Shown: positions 1 to 9,371 of the stretch, one piece after another
Layout: every line of letters starts with the position of its first letter
Numbering within the stretch: the stretch's first letter is position 1
Origin: Halobacteriales archaeon QS_4_69_225
GTDB taxonomy: Archaea; Halobacteriota; Halobacteria; Halobacteriales; Haloarculaceae
Assembly: GCA_003020965.1 (NCBI GenBank)
Contig: PXRL01000027.1
Coordinates: 44,493-108,492, forward strand
Length of the DNA: 64,000 bases
Direction of reading: 5' to 3'
Notes under the pieces: model-generated
Database searches by the model: none
Told to the model about the DNA's origin: nothing
The model's input: the letters and a program-made list of their open reading frames with translations, nothing else
Position numbers and translations under genes: made by a program

Positions 1-47
1 TCGGGCTCGCGGTCGCCCGCGGGGGCGGTTCTGCGGTCCGAACTCAT
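1..47 (-). CDS. Peptide ABC transporter second ATPase, N-terminus only (partial)
   Basis: Reading down from position 47 an ATG opens a frame ([15 protein letters not shown]...) that runs off the window. The ATG overlaps the stop codon of the preceding ATPase gene in an ATGA arrangement, which implies translational coupling. By position, after binding protein, two permeases and a first ATPase, this should be the second ATPase (DppF/OppF type). Only 15 residues are visible and no domain can be seen, so the function is inferred from operon order alone. Confidence 0.55.
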   Translation of the reverse strand, partial: MSSDRRTAPAGDREP

Positions 48-1180
48 CGGCTCTCGCCCTCGCCGGAGGTCAGCGACGCCTCGAAGCCGCCGCCCGTCTC
101 GGATTCGATCGGCAGGCTCTCCTCGTACCCGACGTCGAAGGCGTCGTCGATGAAACAGGCCACCCGGTGGTCGTCGGCGCCGTCGGCGGACTGGCGCGCG
201 TCCGGCTCGACCGCGGCGCAGACCTCGCGGGCCTCCGGACAGCGCGTGTGGAACCGACAGCCCGACGGCGGGTTGATCGCCTCCGGCATCACGCCCTCGA
301 TCGGGTCCAGCTCCTCGACCGTCCGGTCCGGCCGCGGCAGCGAGTCGAGCAGCGACCGGGTGTAGGGGTGTTTCGTCTCGTGGAAGAGGTCGTTGGCGGT
401 CGCCTGCTCGACGACCTCGCCGAGATACATCACGTTCACCCGGTCGCAGACCTCGGCGACGACGCCCATGTCGTGGGTGACCCACACGAAGCTGGTGTCG
501 TACCGGTCCTGGAGGTCGTCGACGAGGTCGAGTATCTGGGCCTCGACGGTGACGTCCAGCGCCGTCGTCGGCTCGTCGGCGATGATGAGCGACGGCTCGC
601 AGGCCAGTGCCATCGCGATGAGCACCCGCTGGCGCATCCCGCCGGAGAACTGGTTGGGGTAGTCGTCGTAGCGGGCCTCGACCTCGGGGATGCCGACGTC
701 ACGGAGCGTCTCTATCGCGATTTCGCGCGCCTCCTCGCCGGTCACGTCGCGGTTCAACTCGATGAACTCCTCGATCTGGCTCCCGACGGTGTAGACCGGG
801 TTGAGCGACTCCATCGGGTCCTGGAAGATGATGGCGATCTCGCGGCCACGGATGTCCTGGCGCATCTCCTCGTCGGTCAGCATCTCGTCGCGCTCCCGGC
901 GCTCGGCTCCCTCGCCGCCCGCCGTCTCGTCTTCGAGCCCGAACAGGAGCCGGTCCTTGAACCGGACCTCGCCGCCGACGACGGCTCCCGGCTCCTCGAC
1001 CAGTCGCATGATGGACTGGACCGCGACGCTCTTGCCGGCGCCGGACTCGCCGACCAGACCGACGATCTCGCCCTGACGCACGTCGAAGCTGACGCCGTCG
1101 ACGGCGCGAACGACTCCCTCCTCGGTGAAGAACTTCGTTTTCAGGTTCTCGACTTCGAGAATCGTCTCGCGTGTGCTCAT
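44..1180 (-). CDS. dppD: Dipeptide/oligopeptide ABC transporter ATP-binding protein
   Basis: Cytoplasmic ATPase that powers peptide import through the two permeases encoded just upstream. The 378-aa protein has a Walker A motif GESGAGKS near residues 44-51, the ABC signature FSGGM near 178-182, a Walker B segment ending IADEP near 200 and an H-loop histidine in VTHDMG. The C-terminal tail carries the oligopeptide-transporter extension with [10 protein letters not shown] chose the ATG at 1180 because it starts the ABC domain directly and overlaps the stop of the upstream permease by 4 nt. The same frame stays open further upstream but there it is antisense-like filler over the permease gene. 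Family is certain; the exact substrate (di- or oligopeptide, or nickel) is not. Confidence 0.93.
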   Translation of the reverse strand: MSTRETILEVENLKTKFFTEEGVVRAVDGVSFDVRQGEIVGLVGESGAGKSVAVQSIMRLVEEPGAVVGGEVRFKDRLLFGLEDETAGGEGAERRERDEMLTDEEMRQDIRGREIAIIFQDPMESLNPVYTVGSQIEEFIELNRDVTGEEAREIAIETLRDVGIPEVEARYDDYPNQFSGGMRQRVLIAMALACEPSLIIADEPTTALDVTVEAQILDLVDDLQDRYDTSFVWVTHDMGVVAEVCDRVNVMYLGEVVEQATANDLFHETKHPYTRSLLDSLPRPDRTVEELDPIEGVMPEAINPPSGCRFHTRCPEAREVCAAVEPDARQSADGADDHRVACFIDDAFDVGYEESLPIESETGGGFEASLTSGEGESR

Positions 1181-2205
1181 TTGTTTTGGATTCGGGGGTC
1201 CGCGGCGTCTCGCAGGCCGTCGCCGAGCAGGTTGAACCCGACGACGGTAAGAAGGATGCAGATGCCGGGGAAGATGCTGAACCACGGGTTCGGAATCATC
1301 AGGCCGCGGGCCTTGCTCAGCATCTGTCCCCACGACGGCTGGGGCGGCTGGGCGCCGAAGCCGAGAAACGACAGTCCGGCGATGATCAGGATCGCCACGC
1401 CGATCTGCAGGGTCGCCTGCACGAGCACCGGCGCGAAGCTGTTCGGGATGACGTGCCGGAGGATGATCCACCGGTCCTTGACGCCGGCCGCCTCGGCGGC
1501 CTCGACGTACTCCTCCTCGCGGACGGAAAACACCCGTGACCGGATCAGCCGGGCGAACGTCGGCATCGAGGCGATACCGACCCCGATCATCGCCACCGAC
1601 AGGGCGTTCTGCCGCTGAGGATCGAGCACCGAGACGATCACGATGACCAGGATGAGAAACGGGATGGCGTACAGCATCTCGGCGGTCCGCATCAACACGT
1701 CGTCGATCCAGCCGCCGTAGTAGCCGGCGACGGCGCCGGTCAGCGTGCCGCCGACCATCCCGATGGTGGTCGACAGGAAGCCGACGGTGATGGCGATACG
1801 GGTGCCGTAGAACAGCCGGACGGCGACGTCCCGGCCGCGATTGTCGGTGCCGAGTGGGTGGGCCATCGTGGTCTGCGATGCGTCGAAGAACGTGTTCGAG
1901 ACCCCGTACGGGGGCAGTCTGGTCTCCGCGTGCGGCCCGCGGAGCGGGTGGTACCAGAAGTTCTGAGCGAACCAGTAGTCTAGCACCCACGCGTCGATGG
2001 TGGCGACTATCGCCACGGTCGTCGTGACGGAGATGATTGCGAGGCCGGCCAGCGCCGTCGGGTCGCGGCGCAACTGCGAGAGGGTGTACGAAAGCCCGAC
2101 GCGGGCCTCCATCTCCGCCTCCTCGACGCCGCTTTCGTCCCGTTCGGCGGTGAGGTCGATTTCGCTCGGTTCGTCCCGCGTGCTGGGGGGTGTTTCGCCG
2201 GACAT
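1177..2205 (-). CDS. dppC: Peptide ABC transporter permease, DppC type
   Basis: Inner permease subunit of the peptide importer, 342 aa. After an acidic, roughly 30-residue cytoplasmic start, it has a first membrane helix near residues 50-70, a long extracytoplasmic loop with TDNRGRD, then a block of helices containing the permease EAA-type loop (EAAEAAGVKDRWIILRHVIP) that docks on the ATPase. The N-terminal OppC extension plus binding-protein-dependent permease domain is the family layout. The stop overlaps the next ATPase start by 4 nt and the start follows the DppB stop by a single base, so the operon is tightly packed. Confidence 0.92.
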   Translation of the reverse strand: MSGETPPSTRDEPSEIDLTAERDESGVEEAEMEARVGLSYTLSQLRRDPTALAGLAIISVTTTVAIVATIDAWVLDYWFAQNFWYHPLRGPHAETRLPPYGVSNTFFDASQTTMAHPLGTDNRGRDVAVRLFYGTRIAITVGFLSTTIGMVGGTLTGAVAGYYGGWIDDVLMRTAEMLYAIPFLILVIVIVSVLDPQRQNALSVAMIGVGIASMPTFARLIRSRVFSVREEEYVEAAEAAGVKDRWIILRHVIPNSFAPVLVQATLQIGVAILIIAGLSFLGFGAQPPQPSWGQMLSKARGLMIPNPWFSIFPGICILLTVVGFNLLGDGLRDAADPRIQNK

Positions 2206-2206
2206 G

Positions 2207-3283
2207 TCAGGCCTCCTGGTCCCCGTAGCTGACCCGGGGGTCGATGTAGGCGTACGAGATGTCGGTCAGGATGACGCCGATCACGAACATCACCCCGAAC
2301 ACCACTGTCGTCCCCATGATGAGCGGGTAGTCGATCGTCAACACGCCCTGGAGTATCAGCCGGCCCATCCCGTTGATCTCGAACACCGTCTCGGTCAGCA
2401 CCGCGCCCCCGAAGGCCGTCGTCAGGTTCAGCCCGACGATGGTGATGACCGGCAATTGCGCCGGCCGGAACGCGTGCTTGCGGAGGATCTTGCTGTCGGA
2501 GACGCCGTACGCCCGGGCGAGGCGGACGTACTCCTGGGAGAGCTGTTCGAGCATCGCCGACCGCTCGATGCGCGTGATCGCGGCCATCTGGAGCGTCCCG
2601 AGCGTGATGGTCGGAAGAATCAGGTGTTTGACGACCGTCACCTGGTGGGCCGCCACGATCCCCCAGAACTCGACGGAGAGGAGACCCGCCTCGGCGGCCG
2701 GCGGCGGCAGGTTCCACGGCATCACCAGGCTGTTCGAGGGGAGCAATGAGAGCTCGAACGCGAATATGATGATCAGCTGCAGCCCGATCCAAAACGATGG
2801 CGTCGAGACGCCGATGAGCGCGACGATCCGGGAGACGTGGTCGGTGGGCTGGTTCCGCCGGTGCGCCGAGATGACGCCGAGCGGGACGGCCGTCACGAGC
2901 GCGAACGTGAACGCCGACCCCATCAGAAGCAGCGTCACCGGCAGCCGCTCTTTGATCTTCCGCGAGACCGGAGTGCCGTAGTTGATGCTCCGGCCGAAAT
3001 CGATGCCGTATTCCGGGGCGACGTACGGGAAGGAGTCGACCGTCGACAGCCATATCGGGGAGACGTCCCCGAGGTAGTTGATGTACCGGAGCCACAGCGG
3101 CTTGTCGAGGCCGAACTTGGCCCGGATGGCCGCCTCCTGTCGCTGTGCCGGCGACGGTCCGAGCATCACGTCGACCGGGTCACCCGGGACCGCGTTGCTC
3201 AGGAAGAACGTTATCGTCACGATGCCGATCATCACCGGTATCGCCTGCAACAGTCGTCTGACCGTGTATCGTAGAAGCCCCAT
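2207..3283 (-). CDS. dppB: Peptide ABC transporter permease, DppB type
   Basis: Permease subunit partnering DppC in the membrane channel. The 358-aa product begins MGLLRYTVRRLLQAIPVMIG, the typical DppB/OppB first helix, then has an extracytoplasmic loop and five further helices with the EAA loop around RLARAYGVSDSKILRKHAF. I place the start at 3283; the frame remains open upstream to 3364, but the extra 27 residues are polar and lie in the gap after the binding-protein gene. The C-terminal helix ends with YIDPRVSYGD, the usual ending of this family. Confidence 0.92.
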   Translation of the reverse strand: MGLLRYTVRRLLQAIPVMIGIVTITFFLSNAVPGDPVDVMLGPSPAQRQEAAIRAKFGLDKPLWLRYINYLGDVSPIWLSTVDSFPYVAPEYGIDFGRSINYGTPVSRKIKERLPVTLLLMGSAFTFALVTAVPLGVISAHRRNQPTDHVSRIVALIGVSTPSFWIGLQLIIIFAFELSLLPSNSLVMPWNLPPPAAEAGLLSVEFWGIVAAHQVTVVKHLILPTITLGTLQMAAITRIERSAMLEQLSQEYVRLARAYGVSDSKILRKHAFRPAQLPVITIVGLNLTTAFGGAVLTETVFEINGMGRLILQGVLTIDYPLIMGTTVVFGVMFVIGVILTDISYAYIDPRVSYGDQEA

Positions 3284-3388
3284 GGAAGCGTTGTTCTGTG
3301 TCGAATCGGTTGGTGGTTGGTTCGAGACCGCCGGAGCGCCGGTCACCCGGCGGCGCGGCCACACACCGGAGGCCGGACCCCGCCGTCG

Positions 3389-5074
3389 CTACTGGACGGA
3401 GGTGTTGTTATTGTCGTCGAAGATTTTGAATCCGGCCGCCGGGTGCGAGGTGAAGCCACTGACGTCGTTGTTGACGCCGTAGCTCTCCTTCAGGTTGTAC
3501 GAGGGGATGTGCGCGCGTTCTTCGAGCACCGTCGTGATGGCTTCCTCGTACAGCTGCTTGCGCTCCTCGAAGTCGGCGCTCTCGCGGGCCTGGATGAACT
3601 TCTCGGAGGCCTGCTTGCCGGCCTCGCTGTTCGCGCCCCAGTAGGTGCCGTTGGTTTCGCCGAGTACCTCGTCGGCACGGCTCAGGAGCGAATAGGTGAA
3701 CGAGGCGGGGTCGGGCAGCCCTGACCATCCGAGGGTGTACATGTTGTAATCGTCCTCGCTGCCGGTTTTGTACTGGCTCAGGAACGTGCCCCACTCGAGC
3801 CGCTGGACGCTGGCCTGCCAGCCGGCCTCCTGGAGGCCGTTGGCGACGCTCACGCCGATGTTCTCGCGCTTGTCGTCCGGCGGGACGATGACGCGGAAGC
3901 CGTAGTCCTGGGCGACGCCCGCCTCCTCGAGAAGCGACTGGGCTTCGCCGATGTCCTTGTCGTGGGGGATCTGCTGCCACTCCTCGAGCGGCATCTCGAA
4001 CGCCTCGGCGACGGACCGCGGGAGCGGGCTGTACTGCCGGACGCCGGTCGGTTCGATGAAGTTCTCGACCGCGGCGTCCATGCTGAAGACGTAGTCGACG
4101 GCCTCGCGGACCTTCGGATCGCTCGTCGGGCCCTCCTTGCAGTTGAACGCGAGGTAGAAGTACCCGATGCCGCGCGACTGGTCGATCGAGACGGAGTCGC
4201 TGTTCTCGACGGTGGTCCAGAGGTTCGGCGGAACGTCGGTGACGATGTCTTTCTCTTGGTTCTCAAGCGAGGTTATCCGGGTTGTCGCCTCCGTGACCGG
4301 GGCGAACTCGATCTCGGCGAGGTTCGGCGTCTCGTCGCCCCAGTAGTCCTCGTGGCGCTGGAGGCGGACGAAGTCACCCTGGGTCCACTCGACCCACTCG
4401 AAGGGCCCCGATCCGACCGGGTCGAACCGGAAGATCGCCTCGTCGCCCGAGGGGGTTTCCTCCTCGCCGAACGTCTGTTTGTTCTCCTCTCGGACCGACT
4501 TCGGCACGATGGCTCGGTGGAGCGTGTGCCGGAACGCACCGTAAGCGAAGCTGAGGTCGAACTGGACCGTCTTCTCGTCGACGGTCTCAATGTTTTCGAT
4601 CATGCTGACCTCGCTGGCGTTCTGCGTCTGCTCGTCGGCCGGTGCGTTGAACGAGTACTTGACGTCCTCGGCGGTGACCGGGTCGCCGTTCTGGAAGGTC
4701 GCCGCGTCCTCGAGTTCGACGACGTACCGGGTCCCCTCCCGGGAACCCTCGGGCTCACCCGTCGCGAGCTGAGCGCGGTGGCCCGTCTCCCCGTCGTACT
4801 CGTAGAGTCCCTCGAAGATCTGACTCGTGATCTGAGAGGAGGGCACGTCGTTGAGCACAATCGGGTCGAACTCTTGCGGACCCTTCGCCTGGGCGAACTG
4901 CAGCGTGCCGCCGCTGAGTTCGGCGTCACCGGTTCCGTCGTCCGTGCCCGTGCCGCTGCCGCCGCTGCCGTCGCCGTTGCCGGCACAGCCGGCCAGGCCG
5001 ACGACCCCCGCGAGCCCGAGCCCCTGGAGTACTCTTCTTCTGTCGGTCGAGAAAGTACGTTTTTCGTTCGTCAT
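3389..5074 (-). CDS. dppA: Peptide ABC transporter substrate-binding lipoprotein
   Basis: Extracellular solute-binding protein (family 5) that captures peptides for the importer. The 561-aa precursor begins with a twin-arginine signal (TDRRRVLQGLGLAG) and a lipobox LAGC, so it is predicted to be exported folded by Tat and lipid-anchored, as usual in haloarchaea. A Gly/Ser/Thr/Asp-rich linker follows, then the SBP_bac_5 fold with a RFDPVGSGPFEW segment typical of the family. It is first in a five-gene minus-strand operon and has its own AT-rich promoter region. No defects seen. Confidence 0.93.
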   Translation of the reverse strand: MTNEKRTFSTDRRRVLQGLGLAGVVGLAGCAGNGDGSGGSGTGTDDGTGDAELSGGTLQFAQAKGPQEFDPIVLNDVPSSQITSQIFEGLYEYDGETGHRAQLATGEPEGSREGTRYVVELEDAATFQNGDPVTAEDVKYSFNAPADEQTQNASEVSMIENIETVDEKTVQFDLSFAYGAFRHTLHRAIVPKSVREENKQTFGEEETPSGDEAIFRFDPVGSGPFEWVEWTQGDFVRLQRHEDYWGDETPNLAEIEFAPVTEATTRITSLENQEKDIVTDVPPNLWTTVENSDSVSIDQSRGIGYFYLAFNCKEGPTSDPKVREAVDYVFSMDAAVENFIEPTGVRQYSPLPRSVAEAFEMPLEEWQQIPHDKDIGEAQSLLEEAGVAQDYGFRVIVPPDDKRENIGVSVANGLQEAGWQASVQRLEWGTFLSQYKTGSEDDYNMYTLGWSGLPDPASFTYSLLSRADEVLGETNGTYWGANSEAGKQASEKFIQARESADFEERKQLYEEAITTVLEERAHIPSYNLKESYGVNNDVSGFTSHPAAGFKIFDDNNNTSVQ

Positions 5075-5118
5075 CGTAAGTAGTGCTAAAATCTATTAGC
5101 AACCCATTTGCTTCGACT

Positions 5119-5131
5119 ACATAAATATACC
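5119..5131 (-). promoter_or_regulatory. Likely TATA box of the peptide transporter operon
   Basis: On the minus strand the region 45-57 nt upstream of the binding-protein ATG reads GGTATATTTATG inside an otherwise GC-rich genome. The whole 5085-5140 stretch is notably AT-rich. This fits an archaeal TATA box with a short 5' leader; no mapped transcript supports it. Confidence 0.5.
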
Positions 5132-5247
5132 GATTTTGGGGGCGGCTACCGTGCGTGAGGGTGCAGAAATCCCCGTATACGGAGTCCGGACGGGCGGCGT
5201 CGTCCTGGTCGTGGCGGACTGTGCATCGATAGCTTATGATTAGTGGG

Positions 5248-5829
5248 TTACTTCCTGGTCGCCTCGTCGGCTATTCGGGCGACGGGGTTTTCCGGTTCCT
5301 CCTCCTCGACGCGCGGGTCGACGAACAGCAGCGTCCCGAACAGCGCCAGCGCGACGGCCTCGAGCGTCTTCGAGATGGCGGCGAGCGTCTCCCGGCCCGG
5401 TTGGTCGGTGCCGGCCAACAGTCCGACCAGCGGGTCGGCGTAGTGGGAGGCGACGACGTCGACCAGTCCTACATGCGAGGTTCCGCCGGCGGCCGCCTCG
5501 CCGAGGCCGTGGCTCAGCACGGAGTGCCAGGCCAGCCAGCCGACGATGTAGGTGCCCATCAGCCCCGCGCCGAGCAGGTACGCGCGGCGGTGGTCGAGCC
5601 GGCCGACGCCGACCGCGACGACGCCGCCGAGCAGCGCCAGCGCCGACAGCGTGAACAGCAGCGGCTCCGGCTGCGACAGCGCCTGCCCGCTCGTCAGGTA
5701 CTCGCCCAGGAGCCCGCCGGCTGCGAACCGGAGCAGCTCGGCGGCGCCGACGACGAAGTGGATGGCCGCGACGGCGCCGACGACCTGCAGCACGAGAAAC
5801 CGGAGCTTCCGGGCGGCGGACTCCTCCAT
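5248..5829 (-). CDS. Haloarchaeal multi-helix membrane protein of unknown function
   Basis: 193-aa hydrophobic protein starting MEESAARKLRFLVLQVVGAV. About five membrane segments can be picked out (near residues 8-35, 45-65, 75-95, 105-125 and 150-175), followed by a charged C-terminal tail RVEEEEPENP. No catalytic motif or named family is recognisable to me. The gene is divergent from topA, with about 160 bp between the two starts. The same frame is open far upstream over topA, but that part is the antisense shadow of the topoisomerase gene; the ATG at 5829 marks where the hydrophobic protein begins. Confidence 0.75.
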   Translation of the reverse strand: MEESAARKLRFLVLQVVGAVAAIHFVVGAAELLRFAAGGLLGEYLTSGQALSQPEPLLFTLSALALLGGVVAVGVGRLDHRRAYLLGAGLMGTYIVGWLAWHSVLSHGLGEAAAGGTSHVGLVDVVASHYADPLVGLLAGTDQPGRETLAAISKTLEAVALALFGTLLFVDPRVEEEEPENPVARIADEATRK

Positions 5830-5988
5830 GCCGGCGCTGGGGCCTCTGCGAGTAAGAGCGTGCCGGAAGTCGACGCCGCGGCGTCGTGCGGTCGGTCGCA
5901 GATGCCCGCTCGGGCGCTCACGACGGCCGTGTCCCGGAATTCGGGCGACGAAAGGTTGAAATTCGGAGTCGACGTACCGCGAGTCAGC

Positions 5989-8481
5989 GTGGAGCTCATC
6001 GTCACCGAGAAGGACAACGCCGCCCGCCGCATCGCCGACATCCTGTCGGACGGCGGCGCCGCCGCCGAGCGGCGCAACGGGGTGAACGTCTACCGCTGGG
6101 GGGACACGCGCTGCGTCGGGCTTTCGGGGCACGTCGTCGGCGTCGACTTTCCGCCGGAGTACGCCGACTGGCGGGACGTCCGACCGGTCGAGCTGACCGA
6201 GGCCGAGGTGGTGAAGACGCCGACCCAGGAGAACATCGTCCGGACGCTGCAGGAACTGGCCGAGGCGGCCGACGAGGCCGTCATCGCGACCGACTACGAC
6301 CGCGAGGGCGAGCTCATCGGCAAGGAGGCCTACGAGCTGATCGAGTCGGTCACGGACGTCCCCATCAGGCGGGTCCGCTTCTCGTCGATCACCCAGACGG
6401 AGGTCAAGAGTGCCTTCGCGGACCCCGACGAGCTGGACTTCGAGCTGGCGGCCGCCGGCGAGGCCCGCCAGGTGATCGACCTGCTGTGGGGGGCGGCGCT
6501 GACCCGCTTTCTGTCGCTGTCGGCCGGCCGGCTCGGCGACGACTTCATCTCCGTCGGCCGGGTGCAGTCGCCGACGCTGAAGCTCATCGTCGACCGCGAG
6601 CGGGAGATCGAGGCCTTCGAGCCCGACGACTACTGGGAGCTGTTCGCGGACCTCCAGGACGGCGAGTCCTTCGAGGCGCAGTACTTCCACCGCGCGGACG
6701 GCACCGAAAACGAGCGGGTGTGGAACGAAGCCGACGCCGAGGCCGCCCTCGACGACCTCGAGGCCGCCGAGGAGGCGGTCGTCGAGTCGGTCCGTCGGCG
6801 TCGCCGCACCGACGAACCGCCGACGCCGTTCGACACCACCGCCTACATCGGCGCCGCCGGCTCGGTCGGGCTGTCGGCCCAGAAGGCCATGAGCGTCGCC
6901 GAGGAACTGTACACCGCCGGCTACGTCACCTACCCGCGGACGGACAACACCGTCTACCCGGACGACCTCGATCCCGAGGCGCTGCTGGAGTCGTTCGTCG
7001 GTCACCCGCCGTTCGGCGAGGACGCCGAAGGGCTGCTGGACGGCGCCGTCGAGCCGACGTCGGGCGACGAGGAGACGACCGACCACCCGCCGATCCACCC
7101 GACCGGCGAGGTGCCGGGCCGCCAGGAGCTGTCCGACGACGAGTGGACGGTGTACGAACTCGTCGTCCGGCGGTTCCTCGCGACGGTCGCCGACCCCGCC
7201 GAGTGGGAGCACCTGAAAGTGATCGCCGACGCCGACGACCGGCTGCTGAAGGCCAACGGCAAGCGGCTCGTCGAGGCCGGCTACCACGACGTCTACCCGT
7301 ACGGGTCAGCCACGGAAAACCACGTTCCGGCGGTCGAGGAAGGCGACGTCCTGGGCGTCGACGAGGCCCGTCTCGAGGCCAAACAGACCCAGCCGCCGCG
7401 GCGCCGCGGGCAGTCGCGGCTCATCGAGGAGATGGCGGATAGGGGGCTGGGGACAAAGTCGACGAGACATCATACCCTGGAGAAACTGTACGACCGCGGC
7501 TACATCGAGAGCGACCCCCCGCGGCCGACGCGGCTCGCGAGGGCGGTCGTCGAGGCCGCGGAGCAGTTCGCCGACCGCGTCGTCGACGAGGAGATGACCG
7601 CCCAGCTGGAGGCGGACATGCAGGCCATCGCCGACGGCGAGGCCGACCTCGAGGAGGTGACCGGCGAGTCCCGCGAGATGCTGCGGCGCATCTTCGAGGA
7701 GCTACACGACTCCCGGGAGGCCGTCGGCGATCACCTCCGGGAGTCGATGAAGGCCGACCGGACGCTGGGGCCGTGTCCCGACTGCGGCGACGACCTGCTG
7801 GTCCGGCAGTCCCGCCGGGGGTCGTACTTCGTCGGCTGCGACGGCTTTCCCGACTGCGAGTACACGCTGCCGCTGCCGAGCAACGGCGAGCCGACGGCCC
7901 TCGAGGAGCGCTGCGACGACCACGGCCTGCGGCGCGTGAAGATGCTCGCCGGCCGGAGCACGTTCGTCCACGGCTGTCCCCGTTGTGAGGCGGAGGCGGC
8001 CGACGAGGCCGACGACCGGGTCATCGGGGCGTGTCCGGACTGCGGCGACGACGACGACGGCGAGCTGGCGGTCAAGCGGCTCCGCAGCGGCTCGCGGCTC
8101 GTCGGCTGCACCCGCTATCCCGACTGCGAGTACTCGCTGCCGCTGCCCCGACGCGGCGAGATCGAGGTCGTCGAGGAGACCTGCGCCGACCACGACCTGC
8201 CGCATCTCCACGTCGTCGACGACGGGGACGACCCCTGGGAGCTGGGCTGTCCCATCTGCAACTACGCGGAGTTCAAACGACAGCGGGCGGCCTCGGGGGT
8301 CGAGGATCTCGACGGCGTCGGCGAGAAGACCGCCGAGAAGCTGGCCGCCGCCGGCGTCGAGTCCCTCGAGGACCTCCGGGGCGCCGACGCCGAGTCGGTC
8401 GCAAGCGAGGTCCAGGGCGTCTCCGCCGACCGCATCCGCGAGTGGCAGGCGGCGGTCAGCGTCGACGCGAGCGCCGACTGA
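5989..8481 (+). CDS. topA: DNA topoisomerase I (type IA)
   Basis: Relaxes negatively supercoiled DNA by single-strand passage. The 830-aa product opens with a Toprim domain (MELIVTEKDNAARRIADIL if the GTG is read as Met), with the acidic metal-binding trio DYDREGE at D102, D104 and E106. The active-site tyrosine is in YVTYPRTDN (about Y315). The C-terminus has two topoisomerase zinc-ribbon repeats, each with CPDCGDD and a later GFPDC or RYPDC (near residues 596 and 683), then a helix-hairpin-helix tail from about 770 (DLDGVGEKTAEKLAAAGV). GTG at 5989 is preferred because the Toprim strand starts there; the frame is open upstream without homology. Confidence 0.95.
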   Translation: MELIVTEKDNAARRIADILSDGGAAAERRNGVNVYRWGDTRCVGLSGHVVGVDFPPEYADWRDVRPVELTEAEVVKTPTQENIVRTLQELAEAADEAVIATDYDREGELIGKEAYELIESVTDVPIRRVRFSSITQTEVKSAFADPDELDFELAAAGEARQVIDLLWGAALTRFLSLSAGRLGDDFISVGRVQSPTLKLIVDREREIEAFEPDDYWELFADLQDGESFEAQYFHRADGTENERVWNEADAEAALDDLEAAEEAVVESVRRRRRTDEPPTPFDTTAYIGAAGSVGLSAQKAMSVAEELYTAGYVTYPRTDNTVYPDDLDPEALLESFVGHPPFGEDAEGLLDGAVEPTSGDEETTDHPPIHPTGEVPGRQELSDDEWTVYELVVRRFLATVADPAEWEHLKVIADADDRLLKANGKRLVEAGYHDVYPYGSATENHVPAVEEGDVLGVDEARLEAKQTQPPRRRGQSRLIEEMADRGLGTKSTRHHTLEKLYDRGYIESDPPRPTRLARAVVEAAEQFADRVVDEEMTAQLEADMQAIADGEADLEEVTGESREMLRRIFEELHDSREAVGDHLRESMKADRTLGPCPDCGDDLLVRQSRRGSYFVGCDGFPDCEYTLPLPSNGEPTALEERCDDHGLRRVKMLAGRSTFVHGCPRCEAEAADEADDRVIGACPDCGDDDDGELAVKRLRSGSRLVGCTRYPDCEYSLPLPRRGEIEVVEETCADHDLPHLHVVDDGDDPWELGCPICNYAEFKRQRAASGVEDLDGVGEKTAEKLAAAGVESLEDLRGADAESVASEVQGVSADRIREWQAAVSVDASAD

Positions 8482-8512
8482 CGGCTCAGGGCCGTCGCCG
8501 GGGCATTCGAAG

Positions 8513-8520
8513 CCGTTTTG
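8513..8520 (+). promoter_or_regulatory. Leaderless-type promoter box upstream of GGGP synthase
   Basis: A short CCGTTTTG box lies 25-32 nt before the ATG at 8545, in the position expected for a TATA element of a leaderless or nearly leaderless transcript. Similar boxes recur upstream of many genes here. Confidence 0.4.
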
Positions 8521-8544
8521 AGCATACGCCGAGTTGAGGCGGGT

Positions 8545-9267
8545 ATGAGTGCGCCCTGGTCCGGCTGGGACCACATCGTCAAAATCGACCCGGACAAGAC
8601 GCTGCCGGAGGGCGAGACGTTCGAGGACGTCTGTGCGACCGGGACGGACGCCCTCGAGATCGGCGGGACGACCGGCATGACGGAGGCGAAGATGGCCCGG
8701 GTCGTCGAGGCGACGGCGGCTCACGACATCCCGGTGTACATCGAGCCGTCGAACGTCGCCTCGGTCGTCCACCGCACGGGGTTGGACGGCTACCTCATCC
8801 CGGTCGTGCTCAACGCGGGCGATACGTTCTGGGCGGTCGGTGCCCACAAGGAGTGGGCCAGGCTGGACGACCACATCGACTGGGACCGTACCTTCACCGA
8901 GGCGTACGTCATCATGAACCCGGAGGCCTCGGTCGCCGAGTATACGAACGCCGACTGCGACCTCGAGGCGGACGACGTCGCCGCCTACGCCGAGGTCGCC
9001 GAACGGATGCTGGGCCAGGACATCGTCTACGTCGAGTACTCGGGGACGTACGGCGACCCCGACGTCGTGGAGGCGGCCGCCGACGCCGTCGACGAGGCGG
9101 CCGTCTTCTACGGCGGCGGCATCGCCGACTACGAGACCGCCTACGAGATGGGCAAGCACGCCGACACGGTCGTCGTCGGCGACCTCGTCCACGAGAAGGG
9201 CGTCGACGCCGTCCGCGAGACCGTCGAGGGCGCCGCCGACGCGACGGCGGAGACGGTCGAACGGTAG
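8545..9267 (+). CDS. Geranylgeranylglyceryl phosphate synthase family protein
   Basis: Likely joins geranylgeranyl diphosphate to sn-glycerol-1-phosphate, the first committed step of archaeal ether-lipid synthesis, in the cytoplasm or at the membrane face. The 240-aa protein fits the PcrB/GGGPS TIM barrel: an early D-T-L-P region, YIEPSNV, the conserved [11 protein letters not shown] segment, [10 protein letters not shown], and the phosphate-binding FYGGGI and VVGDLVHE at the C-terminal end of the barrel. The ATG at 8545 is preferred over an ATG nine codons upstream because it begins the family-typical [18 protein letters not shown]. It lies between topA and aspS, all on the plus strand, without overlap. 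Confidence 0.85.
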   Translation: MSAPWSGWDHIVKIDPDKTLPEGETFEDVCATGTDALEIGGTTGMTEAKMARVVEATAAHDIPVYIEPSNVASVVHRTGLDGYLIPVVLNAGDTFWAVGAHKEWARLDDHIDWDRTFTEAYVIMNPEASVAEYTNADCDLEADDVAAYAEVAERMLGQDIVYVEYSGTYGDPDVVEAAADAVDEAAVFYGGGIADYETAYEMGKHADTVVVGDLVHEKGVDAVRETVEGAADATAETVER

Positions 9268-9371
9268 CCGAGCGACGGACGGCGAGAGCCGAGCGACGCC
9301 GGGGCTCCGGACGGAGGGCCGCTTCCGGCCCGAAAAGTGGGGCTTAAGGGTCGGCCGCCTGAATCCGGGGT

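Noticed and set aside
1181..1990. Upstream extension of the peptide-transporter ATPase frame to 648 codons
   Set aside because: The extra part is an Arg/Pro/His-rich shadow over the DppC gene; the ABC domain begins at the ATG at 1180, which overlaps the permease stop as expected in this operon.
5830..7287. Long minus-strand frame opposite topA
   Set aside because: It is antisense to the topoisomerase coding region and exists because GC-rich codons lack stops on the opposite strand; only the part below 5829 is a real hydrophobic protein.
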